A DNA stretch of 57,090 bases from assembly GCF_009618275.1 (NCBI RefSeq), contig NZ_WIAD01000038.1, positions 1 through 57,090 of the forward strand, read 5' to 3'. This DNA comes from Roseimaritima sediminicola. Lineage in GTDB: Bacteria; Planctomycetota; Planctomycetia; Pirellulales; Pirellulaceae. Positions 1 through 8,360 of this stretch are shown here, piece after piece (the stretch's first letter is position 1; each line of letters opens with the position of its first letter). Both the position numbers and the translations under genes were made by a program. The notes beneath the pieces were generated by a model, which saw only the letters and a program-made list of their open reading frames with translations, had not been told where the DNA came from and searched no databases.

Positions 1-25
1 TTCACAGGCTGGAAGCCTATGCCAC
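1..25. repeat. Dispersed palindromic repeat, family A (single copy)
   Basis: This is the minus-strand orientation of a repeat whose core is GTGGCATAGGCTTCCAGCCT. The centre AGGCT-TCC-AGCCT can form a small hairpin. The same element recurs at 2948, 6347, 35244, 35761, 47766 and 57032. The TAG stop of the neighbouring minus-strand epimerase gene abuts it and shares its last base. Confidence 0.85.
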
Positions 26-1149
26 TAATTTGCGCTGAACTTGAACACGGTCTGTGACTGAAACGTTTGATCGGGGCGGAGGATCGTCGACGGGAAATCC
101 GGTTGGTTGGGGCTGTCGGGGAAATGTTGCGTCTCCAGACAAAAACCACCGCGGTGCACGTAGGGCTTGCCCGATTTGCCCACCAAGCGACCGTCCAGAA
201 AATTGCCGGCGTAGAACTGGACGCCCGGTTCGGTCGTGTGGATTTCCAGCACACGCCCCGATTCGGGTTCATGCACTCGCGCGGCCAGCGTCAGGCCTTC
301 CGCTGACTCGCTGCGGTTCAGCACCCAGTTGTGGTCGTAGCCCAAACCTCGCTTCAGTTGCTCGTTGCTCTGTCCGATGTCGCGGCCGATCGGTTTGGCG
401 GTGGTGAAGTCGAACGGCGTGCCGGCCACCGGAGCCAATTCGCCGGTCGGAATCAAGCCTTCATCGACCGGCGTGTAGCGGTCGGCGTTCAGCATCAATT
501 CGTGATCTAGGATCGTGCCCTGCCCTTCTCCCTTGAGGTTGAAGTAGGTGTGCTGGGTCACGTTGATCGGAGTCGCCTTGTCGGTGGTGGCGTGGTAGTC
601 GACCTTTAGAGTGTTGTCGTCGCCGAGGGTGTAGCGGACCTGTACGCGCAGATTGCCGGGGTACCCTTCCTCGCCGTCTTGGGCCAGGTAGGACAGCGTC
701 AGCGAGCCGCCGCTGGAGCCGCTTTCGTACGCTTCAACGCTCCACACCACCTTGTCGAACCCGATCGCTCCGCCATGCAGATGGTTTTCGCCATTGTTCT
801 TCAGCAGCGAGTAGGTCTGGCCGTCCAGGGTGAACTGGCCGCCGGCGATACGGTTGCCATAGCGACCGACGACCGCGCCGAAATAGGGCTTGTCGACGGC
901 GTTGATGTATTTTTCCAGACGGTCATAGCCCAGAGCGACGTCAGACCGATTGCCGTCGCGGTCCGGGACGACGAGCGACGTGATGATCGCCCCGTAGTTG
1001 GTGACGCGGACCGTCATTCCCTGCTGGTTCTTCAGCGTGTACAGCTTGATCGAATCGAAATCTTCGACCTGAGCCGATACAGACGAGTTGAGGACCAGTG
1101 ACAGCAGCAGCGTGCTGGGCACAAGCAACCAGGCGAACAGACCCTTCAT
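25..1149 (-). CDS. galM: Aldose 1-epimerase (galactose mutarotase), exported
   Basis: It interconverts alpha and beta anomers of aldohexoses such as galactose or glucose. The protein is about 374 residues and begins with a hydrophobic signal peptide (KGLFAWLLVPSTLLLSLVL) ending near SVSAQ, so it probably acts in the periplasm. Family motifs are NGENHLHGG, VTQHTYFNL (catalytic His) and FCLETQHFPDSPN (catalytic Glu). The ATG at 1149 is preferred over an in-frame ATG nine codons upstream because GGAGA lies just before it. It is the last of three minus-strand sugar genes, after a symporter and a dehydrogenase. The TAG stop abuts a family A repeat. Function is confident; the exact sugar is not known. 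Confidence 0.93.
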   Translation of the reverse strand: MKGLFAWLLVPSTLLLSLVLNSSVSAQVEDFDSIKLYTLKNQQGMTVRVTNYGAIITSLVVPDRDGNRSDVALGYDRLEKYINAVDKPYFGAVVGRYGNRIAGGQFTLDGQTYSLLKNNGENHLHGGAIGFDKVVWSVEAYESGSSGGSLTLSYLAQDGEEGYPGNLRVQVRYTLGDDNTLKVDYHATTDKATPINVTQHTYFNLKGEGQGTILDHELMLNADRYTPVDEGLIPTGELAPVAGTPFDFTTAKPIGRDIGQSNEQLKRGLGYDHNWVLNRSESAEGLTLAARVHEPESGRVLEIHTTEPGVQFYAGNFLDGRLVGKSGKPYVHRGGFCLETQHFPDSPNQPDFPSTILRPDQTFQSQTVFKFSAN

Positions 1150-1263
1150 ACGGATTCTCCGGTAGGTGTCAGGCATTCGGGTGAGGTTTTCAGCATAGGG
1201 GACTCGCGCCGCGGCGGGGACAGCGTCGTGGCAAAGACCGTCGCAAAACGGGCCGAGCCGGGG

Positions 1264-2937
1264 TCATGACCAGGGCAGCGAGCCGGCGAAGAAGACGAAG
1301 ATCGAAATCGCAAAAGCGGCCAGCAATCCGCCGACCAGCGGAGCCGCTTTCCAGGGCGTCAGGTCGACCGCTTGAACGTCTCGCTGGGTGTAGGGCTCTT
1401 GGCGACGCAGGCCGGCCGCACCAAGGGCCAGTTGCAACACGATCAGGACGACGAACACCGCGCCCATGTAGTGGAAGCCCGAACCGAACGTCGATTGTAG
1501 CCAACCCTCTGGGCCGCCACCGAAGAAGGTGCCGAGGATCATCAGCCCCAAGCCGATCAACAGCGTAATCAACGCCGCCCGACCATCGACGTAGCGATTG
1601 AACATGCCCACCATGATGATCGCCAGCAGCGGAATAAAGTACACACCATTGAGCGTCTGGAAGAAATCGAAGACGCCTTCGCGACCATAGAAGATCAAGG
1701 GCGCGACGATGATCGCCAGCACGCCGATCACCAGACTGCACAGTTGGCCCGAGCGGACCGTTTGATGATCCGATGCCGCGGGATGCAGGTATTTTTTAAA
1801 GACATCCAGCGAGAACAGCGTGGCTGCGGAGTTCAGCACCGAGTTGAACGTCGACAGGATCGAGCCCACGACCACGGCGGCGAAAAAGCCCAACAGCCAC
1901 TCCGGCAACACCCGTGCGACCAACGCCCCATACGCTCGGCTGGAAACCCAGTTGCCCTCTTCGTCCTGGCCCACGCTCTCGATCATCTGCGGGTCTTCGG
2001 CTCCCATCACCAGGTAGGCCGCCGTGATGCCGGGCAGGACCAGGATCAGCGGCGCCAGGATTTTGAAGAAGGCCGCCATCAGTACGCCCTTCTGGCCCTC
2101 GGCCAGATTCTTGGCCCCGAAGGTGCGCTGGATGATCTGTTGGTTGGTGCACCAGTAAAAGAAGTTCAACAGCAGGACGCCGGTAAACAGCGTCGGCCAA
2201 TGCGTGTCCTCATTGGCGGCGCCCAGCGAACGAAAGGCGTCCGGATCGGCCGCGTCGATTTTTTCAAACGCCGCGGCGAATCCGCCTTCCTCACCGGCGA
2301 TCAACGACAGCGAAAAATATGTGATCATCAGGCCGCCGATCAGCAGTCCCGCACCGTTGAAGGTGTCGGACACGGCGATCGCTCGCAGCCCGCCGAAGAT
2401 TGCGTAGGCACCGCCCAATCCGGCCACCGCCACGATCACCAACCAGATCGTTTGCAGCTCGGTCAAGCCGAGTCGGGCGTCCAGCCTCAGCATGCCGTTC
2501 AATCCGTTCGCGCCCAGAAACAACACGAACGGCAACAGGATCAACATGTAGGCGATAATGAAAATCATCGCTGTGGTGGCTCGCACCGTCGGTCCGTAGC
2601 GTTCTTCCAAGAACTGGGGGATCGTCGCGATGCCCGACTTCAGGTAACGCGGCAGAAACACCAACGCCAGGATGACCAGTGAGATGCCCGCGATCACTTC
2701 CCAGCACATCGCCGACAGGCCGTCGTTGAACGAGCCGCCGTTGAGCCCCACCAGTTGCTCGGTCGAGAGATTCGTGAGCAGCAACGACCCGGCGATGAAC
2801 ACGCCGGTCAGACTGCGGCCGGCAAGGAAGTAACCTTCGTCGGTATCCAGTTTGGTCCGGCGCGTCAGCAGCCACGTCAGCACGGCCACCAAGGCGGTAA
2901 AGAAGACAAAGGAACCAATCGTAATCAGAGCATTCAT
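1264..2937 (-). CDS. Sodium/solute symporter (SSS family), probably sugar uptake
   Basis: This 557-residue integral membrane protein has about 13-14 hydrophobic segments, as expected for SSS (SGLT/PutP) transporters. Recognisable parts are LLTNLSTEQLVGLNG early in the protein, the INR-like stretch GGLRAIAVSDTFNGAG, and NQQIIQRTFGAKN in the middle. The adjacent aldose epimerase and sugar/polyol dehydrogenase suggest a sugar substrate, which is inference. The reading frame stays open for 66 codons upstream of the chosen ATG, but those codons are mostly four tandem family A repeats (HRLEAYATV). I therefore start at the ATG at 2937, where the membrane protein sequence begins (NALITIGSFVFF). The repeat array would lie in the 5' leader. 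Confidence 0.9.
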   Translation of the reverse strand: MNALITIGSFVFFTALVAVLTWLLTRRTKLDTDEGYFLAGRSLTGVFIAGSLLLTNLSTEQLVGLNGGSFNDGLSAMCWEVIAGISLVILALVFLPRYLKSGIATIPQFLEERYGPTVRATTAMIFIIAYMLILLPFVLFLGANGLNGMLRLDARLGLTELQTIWLVIVAVAGLGGAYAIFGGLRAIAVSDTFNGAGLLIGGLMITYFSLSLIAGEEGGFAAAFEKIDAADPDAFRSLGAANEDTHWPTLFTGVLLLNFFYWCTNQQIIQRTFGAKNLAEGQKGVLMAAFFKILAPLILVLPGITAAYLVMGAEDPQMIESVGQDEEGNWVSSRAYGALVARVLPEWLLGFFAAVVVGSILSTFNSVLNSAATLFSLDVFKKYLHPAASDHQTVRSGQLCSLVIGVLAIIVAPLIFYGREGVFDFFQTLNGVYFIPLLAIIMVGMFNRYVDGRAALITLLIGLGLMILGTFFGGGPEGWLQSTFGSGFHYMGAVFVVLIVLQLALGAAGLRRQEPYTQRDVQAVDLTPWKAAPLVGGLLAAFAISIFVFFAGSLPWS

Positions 2938-2947
2938 AAGCACTCTA

Positions 2948-3052
2948 GTGGCAAAGGCTTCCAGCCAGTGAACAGTGGCATAGGCTTCCAGCCTGTGAAC
3001 AGTGGCATAGGCTTCCAGCCTGTGAACAGTGGCATAGGCTTCCAGCCTGTGA
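2948..3052. repeat. Tandem array of four family A repeats (27-bp unit)
   Basis: Four head-to-tail 27-bp units start at 2948, 2975, 3002 and 3029. The first is slightly diverged (GGCAAAGG, GCCAGTG); the other three are nearly identical. The unit is 9 codons with no stop on the minus strand, so it reads HRLEAYATV repeatedly in frame with the downstream symporter. Confidence 0.92.
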
Positions 3053-3127
3053 AAAAAAACTACCGGTTCATCCAACTTTGATCTTAAGGTAGCCGATCTC
3101 GCCAGAGTTAGGATCGAAGCGGCGAAT

Positions 3128-3160
3128 TGGTCCAAAGTCTAGCGACTTCAGCTACGGCCA
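3128..3160. repeat. Dispersed repeat, family B
   Basis: On the minus strand the core reads GTAGCTGAAGTCGCTAGACT followed by TTGGACC. It matches copies at 5311, 6374, 10019, 16819 and 35209. It lies about 30 nt past the stop of the dehydrogenase gene. Confidence 0.8.
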
Positions 3161-3188
3161 GACTCGAAGGTCAAAGGTTGGCGGAGCA

Positions 3189-4226
3189 CTATCGCGTCGG
3201 ATCCAAGATCACCTTCATCGCTCCGGGTTCACCGCCGTACAGTCGCCGGAACCAGCTCGGTCCTTCGTCCAGCGAAGCGGTGGCGGTAATCATATCGTCG
3301 ACGCGGATCGCTCCGCTGGCCAGCAGTTCGATGCAGGCCGGGTACTCGCCGCTGGAGGCACAGGTGCCCAGCACCGACAATTCGCGGGTGACGATCGCCT
3401 GCAGCGGCATCTCGACGTTCGGGGCCAGGTTGCCGACCAGCGTCACTGTGCCGCCTTTGCGAACGCTGTCGATGGCGGTTTGGATCGTAGCCGACGCACC
3501 GACGACTTCCAGAGCCACGTCGGCGCCGCGTCCGTCGGTATGTTTTTTAACTTCGGCCGCCACGTCCACTTCGTCGGCCTTCAGCACCACGTCCGCACCC
3601 AGTTCGCGTGCTTTCTCCAGCCGACCGGCATCCAGGTCCACGGCGATCACGCGGGCGCAGCCGGCCAAGCGGATGGCTTGGATCGCCAGCAGCCCGATCA
3701 TGCCGCTGCCCACGACCACGGCCGTATCGCCGAGGGTGACCGGAGTGCGGTTGGCGGCGTGGACCGCGACCGATACCGCTTCGATCATCGCCGCGTGTTC
3801 GAAGGGCAACTCCGGCGGCAGGCGGTAGCAGATGTGCTGCGGCACCGAAACGTATTCGGCGAACGCTCCGTGACGACGGTATTCGCCACAGGAAACGCCC
3901 AGCACCATGCGGTTGTCGCACAGATTAATTTGTCCGCGGCGGCAGAAGAAGCATTCGCCGCAGGAGACGGTCGAGTCGAACGTGACGTGATCGCCGGCCT
4001 CGAGGTCCGACACTTCGCTGCCGACTTCGGCGACCACCCCGGCCGCTTCGTGCCCCATCACCAGGGGCGGAATGCGGCGTCCGCTGCTGCCGTCGTAACC
4101 GTGGATGTCACTGCCGCAGATCCCACAGGCGCGAACTTGGACCAGCACATCGCGGGAACCGATTTCGGGCTTGTCGACCTCGGTGACGTCCAGCTGTTTG
4201 TACTGCGACAGCATCAACGCTTTCAT
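3189..4226 (-). CDS. Zinc-dependent medium-chain alcohol/polyol dehydrogenase
   Basis: This 345-residue MDR-superfamily enzyme probably oxidises a sugar alcohol or similar polyol with NAD(P)+. The N-terminal GroES-like domain has CGICGSDIHGYDG (catalytic zinc Cys), GHEAAGVV and the four-Cys structural zinc loop CGECFFCRRGQINLC. The Rossmann domain has VVVGSGMIGLLAIQ, an acidic residue after beta-2 (VDLD, favouring NAD+) and GADVALEVVGA. The closest named families are galactitol-1-phosphate, sorbitol and threonine dehydrogenases; I cannot decide between them. AGGAAG precedes the ATG. The downstream symporter and epimerase on the same strand suggest a small sugar-utilisation unit. Confidence 0.88.
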   Translation of the reverse strand: MKALMLSQYKQLDVTEVDKPEIGSRDVLVQVRACGICGSDIHGYDGSSGRRIPPLVMGHEAAGVVAEVGSEVSDLEAGDHVTFDSTVSCGECFFCRRGQINLCDNRMVLGVSCGEYRRHGAFAEYVSVPQHICYRLPPELPFEHAAMIEAVSVAVHAANRTPVTLGDTAVVVGSGMIGLLAIQAIRLAGCARVIAVDLDAGRLEKARELGADVVLKADEVDVAAEVKKHTDGRGADVALEVVGASATIQTAIDSVRKGGTVTLVGNLAPNVEMPLQAIVTRELSVLGTCASSGEYPACIELLASGAIRVDDMITATASLDEGPSWFRRLYGGEPGAMKVILDPTR

Positions 4227-4536
4227 AGAAAACTTCCTGCTTGGGGCGGGAGCATTAACGGCCCACCAGCGGCCGATTCGGCGGGTTTGAAGGTGTTAAT
4301 GTACCCGCTGAGCGAGCGATCACAATCCACTGGTGGCGTGTAGCCGAAGTCGCTGGACTGGGAAGAGGTAGGGAGAATCGCCTGTAGGCTACACTCCCAG
4401 GCCCGGTGTTCAACGCTCCAGCGTTTCTCCACTACGCGAAGTTCCGCTACGGTGGCGAGCGGCGGCGCGGTAGATTGGCAGCCGGCTGCCGTCGTGGGCG
4501 GCCACTAAGATCCTCACCGCCTCGGAAGCTTCGTGT
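4227..4536. other. Divergent intergenic region between dehydrogenase and VIT1 gene
   Basis: These 310 nt separate divergent genes and must hold both promoters, though no convincing -35/-10 pair is seen. Near 4338 and 4429 there are degraded family B pieces (GTGTAGCCGAAGTCGCTGG and GAAGTTCCGCTACGG). No credible gene is present. Confidence 0.6.
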
Positions 4537-5310
4537 ATGAATGTGTCCGATCACGCTGGTCGCCGGGAACGCTTGGTGGCGGAACATTCGGCCGGACGGA
4601 TCCGGCGGCGGCTGCGCGATGGCCAGCGGCCGGATTATTTGCCCGATTTTGTGTATGGGGCGATCGATGGCACGGTCACTACCTTTGCCGTCGTCTCGGG
4701 CGTCGCGGGGGCGGAACTGTCCTCGGGGATCGTGATCGTGCTGGGCCTGGCCAACCTGGTTGGCGATGGCTTTAGTATGGCCGCCAGTAACTTCCTGGGC
4801 ACTCGCGTCGAACAACAGCTGTTCGATCGAGCTCGGGCTCGCGAAGTCGAAGAGATCGAGCTGTACCCCGAAGGGGAACGCGAGGAGATCCGCCAGATCT
4901 TCGCCGCCAAAGGTTTTGAAGGACAGGATCTGGAACGGGCCGTCGAAATCATCACCGCCGACAGGGACCGCTGGGTCGATGTGATGATGACCGACGAGAT
5001 CGGGCTGAGCCTCGTTCGGCGGTCACCGTGGAAAGCCGCTCTGGCCACCATGGTGGCCTTCCTGCTCGTCGGCTTTCTGCCGCTGTTGAGCTTTGTTGTG
5101 GCCGCGGTCTCGCCCGAATGGATCGAGCATCCGTATCGGCTCAGCTGTTGGTTGACCGGCGGCGCATTCGTAATGGTCGGGGCGGTAAAGGCCCGGTTTG
5201 TAGAGCAGAGTTGGGTCCGCTCGGCTCTGGAGACGCTGGCGTTGGGAGCCGCCGCCGCTTCGTTGGCCTATCTGGTCGGAGCAGCCCTGGCGGGGTTGGT
5301 TGATGGTTGA
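4537..5310 (+). CDS. VIT1/CCC1-family iron/manganese transporter
   Basis: This 257-residue membrane protein moves divalent metal ions. The first two helices carry the family signature: FVYGAIDGTVTTFAVVSG and then LGLANLVGDGFSMAASN. A cytosolic acidic stretch follows (RAREVEEIELYPEGEREEI, rich in Glu), which in VIT1 proteins binds metal. Three more hydrophobic segments complete the five-helix fold. GGAAG precedes the ATG. It is divergent from the dehydrogenase and convergent with the rhodanese gene; both stop codons touch one shared family B repeat. Fe versus Mn specificity cannot be told from sequence. Confidence 0.88.
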   Translation: MNVSDHAGRRERLVAEHSAGRIRRRLRDGQRPDYLPDFVYGAIDGTVTTFAVVSGVAGAELSSGIVIVLGLANLVGDGFSMAASNFLGTRVEQQLFDRARAREVEEIELYPEGEREEIRQIFAAKGFEGQDLERAVEIITADRDRWVDVMMTDEIGLSLVRRSPWKAALATMVAFLLVGFLPLLSFVVAAVSPEWIEHPYRLSCWLTGGAFVMVGAVKARFVEQSWVRSALETLALGAAAASLAYLVGAALAGLVDG

Positions 5311-5338
5311 CGTCCAAACTCTGGCGAGTTCAGCTACG
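5311..5338. repeat. Family B repeat between two convergent genes
   Basis: The core CGTCCAAACTCTGGCGAGTT continues to CAGCTACGA. The plus-strand VIT1 gene stops at 5310, immediately before it. The minus-strand rhodanese TAG (5334-5336) lies inside it. Confidence 0.85.
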
Positions 5339-5789
5339 AAGGGCGTTTGTAGCCGTCGGGGACCGAGAAGAAACGGGTGTGGGTGTGGAGCTGATTTGTG
5401 GGTTCGCCTTCGGGAGTGACCAGGGGATGCCCTTCGCTGCACCAGGCCAGGATGCCGCCTCGGTAATTGGCGACCGAGTGGCCCTCGGCGGTTCGCGTTT
5501 GCGCCCACAGGAGGCTTCGCCCGCCGACGGTACAGTAAGCCACCACCAGAGCTTCGGTTGTCGACGCATCCTCTGCGGTAAACTCGGCCGCGGGGATCGC
5601 CCCGGGGATCCGCGAGACCGCGATTTCTGCCGGCGTGCGAACGTCCACCAGAAGCACCGATTCGGGGGCTTCGCGAAGTCGCTGCGATAGCTCGTCCGTC
5701 GTGATCGTGCGGACCTTTTCGCGGCCCAGCCATGGTGCGACCGCCTGCATCGCGTCGACGAATCGTTCGGAGAGGCGACGGAGGGACAT
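5334..5789 (-). CDS. Rhodanese-like sulfurtransferase domain protein
   Basis: This 151-residue single rhodanese domain would carry sulfur as a persulfide on an active-site Cys. Typical features are VLLVDVRTPAEIAVSRIPGAIPAAEF and, for the active loop, VVAYCTVGGRSLLWA, with Cys in the CTVGGRS loop. The end of the domain (NYRGGILAWCSEGHPL) also fits. The start is the ATG at 5789. The frame is open further upstream, but that part reads through four CCAAAAA heptamers and untranslatable-looking sequence. No Shine-Dalgarno is visible; the heptamers take its place. The TAG stop lies inside a family B repeat. The sulfur acceptor is unknown. Confidence 0.85.
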   Translation of the reverse strand: MSLRRLSERFVDAMQAVAPWLGREKVRTITTDELSQRLREAPESVLLVDVRTPAEIAVSRIPGAIPAAEFTAEDASTTEALVVAYCTVGGRSLLWAQTRTAEGHSVANYRGGILAWCSEGHPLVTPEGEPTNQLHTHTRFFSVPDGYKRPS

Positions 5790-5791
5790 GA

Positions 5792-5819
5792 TTTTTGGTT
5801 TTTGGTTTTTGGTTTTTGG
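5792..5819. repeat. Heptamer tandem repeat directly upstream of the rhodanese start
   Basis: Four copies of TTTTTGG on the plus strand (CCAAAAA as read by the gene) end two bases from the start codon. Such A-rich heptamers slip easily and occupy the position of the ribosome binding site. Confidence 0.85.
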
Positions 5820-6018
5820 TTGATGATGGGGAGGTCGCTGAAGTCGCCAAACTTTGGGGAGGTGGGGCGCGTGACGTTGGGCGATGCGGTGGGGATGGCG
5901 GCCCTGCCTGGTCTGAGAGATCGAGCCTCTCGGCGGGAGCGTGATGGTAGGAAGTTTGATTGCAAATTGCAAAATGAACATTGCGAATGGGGGCATTGGC
6001 TCAATGCCACTTCCTTTG

Positions 6019-6092
6019 TAGCGGAACGGCGCGAGCCGTCCGGTTTTGCGGTGCGAATCTTCACACACCGGGCGGCTTGCGCCGCTCCGCTA
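6019..6092. repeat. Imperfect 25-bp inverted repeat
   Basis: The left arm at 6019-6043 begins TAGCGGAACGGCGCGAGCCG. The right arm at 6068-6092 is its complement with about 3 mismatches in 25. The loop is about 24 nt. The transcript could form a stable cruciform or hairpin. Confidence 0.85.
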
Positions 6093-6180
6093 ACGCTTCA
6101 ATCGCAAGCGATGATGAAAGTAGATGGCATTGGGCATTGGCTGGGGACTGGAGGCTGTCGGTGAGGCTCCGATCGTAGGC

Positions 6181-6240
6181 CCCCTCACCCCCCCGAACGC
6201 CTGGCTCGCTTGGGCTCGCCAGGCGTTCGGGGGAGAGGGG
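6181..6240. repeat. GC-rich hairpin element (family E)
   Basis: Perfect 16-bp arms CCCCCGAACGCCTGGC (6190-6205) and the complement (6218-6233) are flanked by CCCCTC and GAGAGGGG. The right flank GGGGAGAAAACG matches, in inverted orientation, the element at 21046-21126, so this is a dispersed family. No T-run follows, so a classical terminator is not assured. Confidence 0.85.
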
Positions 6241-6346
6241 AGAAAACGATCTTGAATCTAACTGGGGCGGCTGAAGCCTGGACTCCAGCGCCTGGACGCT
6301 GGCGCGTTCGGATGCGGGCGATGACAAGGGCCCGTGACGGCGGTCC

Positions 6347-6370
6347 TCACAGGCTGGAAGCCTATGCCAC
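6347..6370. repeat. Family A repeat, single copy
   Basis: The sequence TCACAGGCTGGAAGCCTATG plus CCAC is the full family A core. It sits about 30 nt beyond the sulfatase stop codon. Confidence 0.85.
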
Positions 6371-6398
6371 TGGTCGTCCAAACTCTGGCGTTTTTCCG

Positions 6399-8360
6399 CT
6401 ACGGGGAGAGCTGCTTGTTCAGGTACCTGAAACGACGTTGGTTTTCGTTCTTTTTGCCTTGGGCCCAGGGGGCGCCGGCGAACTCGCTGAAATCGAATTC
6501 GTAGCGGTGCTGGCTGTCGTGTAGGAGGGCCGCGGAATTCAGAATCCACAGCGCCGTCGTCTCGTCCTGGACCTGTCGCAGCACGTCGGTGAAGACGTCT
6601 TGCGGTTTCGCTTGACTGGTCAGCGCCAGGAACTCGGCGGCGCGGATGCGGACCAGAGCGTGCGGGTCCTCGGCCGCCAATCGCTGAGCCGTCGCGTAGA
6701 ACGGGGCGGCTGGCCGGCCGAAGCTGCTGCACACGATCAGGGCCCAGTAGCGGCGCAGCGGGTCGTCGGCATCGAGTGCCTCGCCCAACTGGTCACGCGC
6801 GTCGTCGAAGGAGGCCAGCTGCAAGTCGGCCAGGTCCACCAAACCGGCGATCCGCTCCTGGTTCGCTTGGCCGTACTGCACCGGGTGCTCGCTGCCCTCG
6901 GCCAGAAAGACCGGCTCGGGGATGAAGCTCAGGTCGGGCATCGAACGGACCCGTCGCTGGAGCATCGCACGCAGCTCGGCGAGCGTCTCGGCGTGCTCGG
7001 GATCGTCCGCCAAGTTGTGCACTTCGTCGGGATCGTTTTGCAGATCGAACAGCGCCTCGGCGGGCCGCGGCCGGAAGAACTGGGATTGGGCTTCGTTCAG
7101 TTGGCCTTTGCGATACAGCTCGCGCCACTGCTGATAGGCCAGCATGCGGTACCGGTACTCGTTGAACAGTCCGTCGATATTAAATGGCTGGTAACTGCGG
7201 ACGTAAACAAAGCGGCCTTTGCGGAGCGTCCGCACCAGGTCGCCCTTTTCGTCGAAGCGGTCCGCGTACCCAAAAGCGACGTCGCGACGATTCAGCTGTT
7301 CCAGCGAGACGCCCGGCCCCAGGAAGGGTTCGCCATCGAGACGCTCGGGAATCGGCAGGCCGGCCAGGTTCAGCGCGGTGGCCGAGAGGTCGACAAATTC
7401 GACGAAGCCATCGATGCGGCTGCCGGCCGGCGCCGGTGCCAGGTGTTGCCACCGCTCGGGGATGTGCACCACCATCGGCACCTGCAGACCGCTGTTGTAG
7501 GCGTAGCCCTTGCCGCGAGGCAGCACGCCGCCGTGGTCGCCGTAATAAAAGATGATCGTGTCGTCGAGCAAACCGTCCTGCTGCAATTGATCGAGAAAAA
7601 CGCCGATCTGTTGATCCAGTTTGCGGTGATGGTCCAGGTAACGGGCGTAGGTGTAACGGAACAGGTCCGTGTCCGGATGGTAGGCAAAGGGCTGGACCGA
7701 GGCCTGATCGGTTTCGGTGGGCCGGTCGAGATCGCCGGCGGGAAAGTGCAGGCCGCCTTCGTGGGTGGTGCCAAAGTTTTGCACGTGAAAGAAGGGTTGG
7801 CCCGGTTGGCGGTCGCGATACGTGGCCTGGCGAGACGACTTGTCCCACACCCCGTCACGCTCGGCGGGGTGAAAGTTGTAATCCTCCTTGGAATTGTTCG
7901 TCGTGTGGTAACCGGCCTGTCGCAAGTAGTACGGAAACATTCGCAGGTCGTCGGGCATCGGCACCGTCTGTTGCTTGCGGTGGTACTGGGCGCCGATCCG
8001 CGGGGCGTAGCAGCCCGAGATGATGGTGCTGCGGGCGGTCGAGCAGACCGGGGCGTTGGAGAAGGCGTGGTTGAAGACCAAACCGTCGGCGGCCAGGCGT
8101 TCGATGTTAGGCATCGGTGCGCCCTGCGGATCGTACAGCCGCAGCCAACGGGCGGAATTATCCTCGCTGACCAACCACACGATGTTGGGGCGTTCTGTCT
8201 CGCCGCGATCCGCGGCTCCGGCCGGTTGGACCGTCAACAGGCCGCCGCCGAGCACCCAGAAGAAAAGCAACGCGAGGAATTGTTTCGGAAAGGCCGCGGC
8301 GCGAAAGCAAAGCATGAAAGCGACTCGGTGGAGGGAGGGACGCGACCGGCCCAGAACCAT
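6399..8360 (-). CDS. Exported sulfatase (formylglycine type I)
   Basis: It hydrolyses sulfate esters, probably on polysaccharides or glycans, outside the cytoplasm. The protein is 653 residues from the ATG at 8360; an ATG at 8315 would give a cleaner signal peptide (FLALLFFWVLGGGLLTVQ, cleavage near PAGAA). The metal site includes NIVWLVSEDN. The activation motif is VCSTARST: Cys to be converted to formylglycine, with Thr where Pro or Ala is usual, and the Arg kept. FYYGDHGGVLPRGKG follows. The C-terminal 150 residues (repeat-like helices with EALDADDPLRRYWAL) resemble HEAT-type material added after the sulfatase fold. The TAG stop lies in a family B repeat. Substrate unknown. Confidence 0.9.
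   Translation of the reverse strand: MVLGRSRPSLHRVAFMLCFRAAAFPKQFLALLFFWVLGGGLLTVQPAGAADRGETERPNIVWLVSEDNSARWLRLYDPQGAPMPNIERLAADGLVFNHAFSNAPVCSTARSTIISGCYAPRIGAQYHRKQQTVPMPDDLRMFPYYLRQAGYHTTNNSKEDYNFHPAERDGVWDKSSRQATYRDRQPGQPFFHVQNFGTTHEGGLHFPAGDLDRPTETDQASVQPFAYHPDTDLFRYTYARYLDHHRKLDQQIGVFLDQLQQDGLLDDTIIFYYGDHGGVLPRGKGYAYNSGLQVPMVVHIPERWQHLAPAPAGSRIDGFVEFVDLSATALNLAGLPIPERLDGEPFLGPGVSLEQLNRRDVAFGYADRFDEKGDLVRTLRKGRFVYVRSYQPFNIDGLFNEYRYRMLAYQQWRELYRKGQLNEAQSQFFRPRPAEALFDLQNDPDEVHNLADDPEHAETLAELRAMLQRRVRSMPDLSFIPEPVFLAEGSEHPVQYGQANQERIAGLVDLADLQLASFDDARDQLGEALDADDPLRRYWALIVCSSFGRPAAPFYATAQRLAAEDPHALVRIRAAEFLALTSQAKPQDVFTDVLRQVQDETTALWILNSAALLHDSQHRYEFDFSEFAGAPWAQGKKNENQRRFRYLNKQLSP

Larger units (their letters stand above)
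5790..6398. other. 600-nt gene-free region built from repeats
   Basis: No credible gene is present. The stretch contains the CCAAAAA heptamers, a degraded family B copy near 5833-5855 (GCTGAAGTCGCCAAACTTTG), a long imperfect inverted repeat (6019-6092), a strong hairpin (6181-6240), a family A copy (6347-6370) and a family B copy whose end supplies the sulfatase stop. The rhodanese promoter must lie at its left end. Confidence 0.7.

Noticed and set aside
1190-1741. 183-residue minus-strand frame overlapping the symporter end
   Set aside because: Out-of-frame shadow, Arg-rich, with no recognisable domain.
2948-3052. CRISPR-like array before the symporter
   Set aside because: The repeats have no spacers and the same unit is dispersed at six other places.
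2938-3135. 66-residue N-terminal extension of the symporter
   Set aside because: It is made of family A repeat translation and precedes the real first helix.
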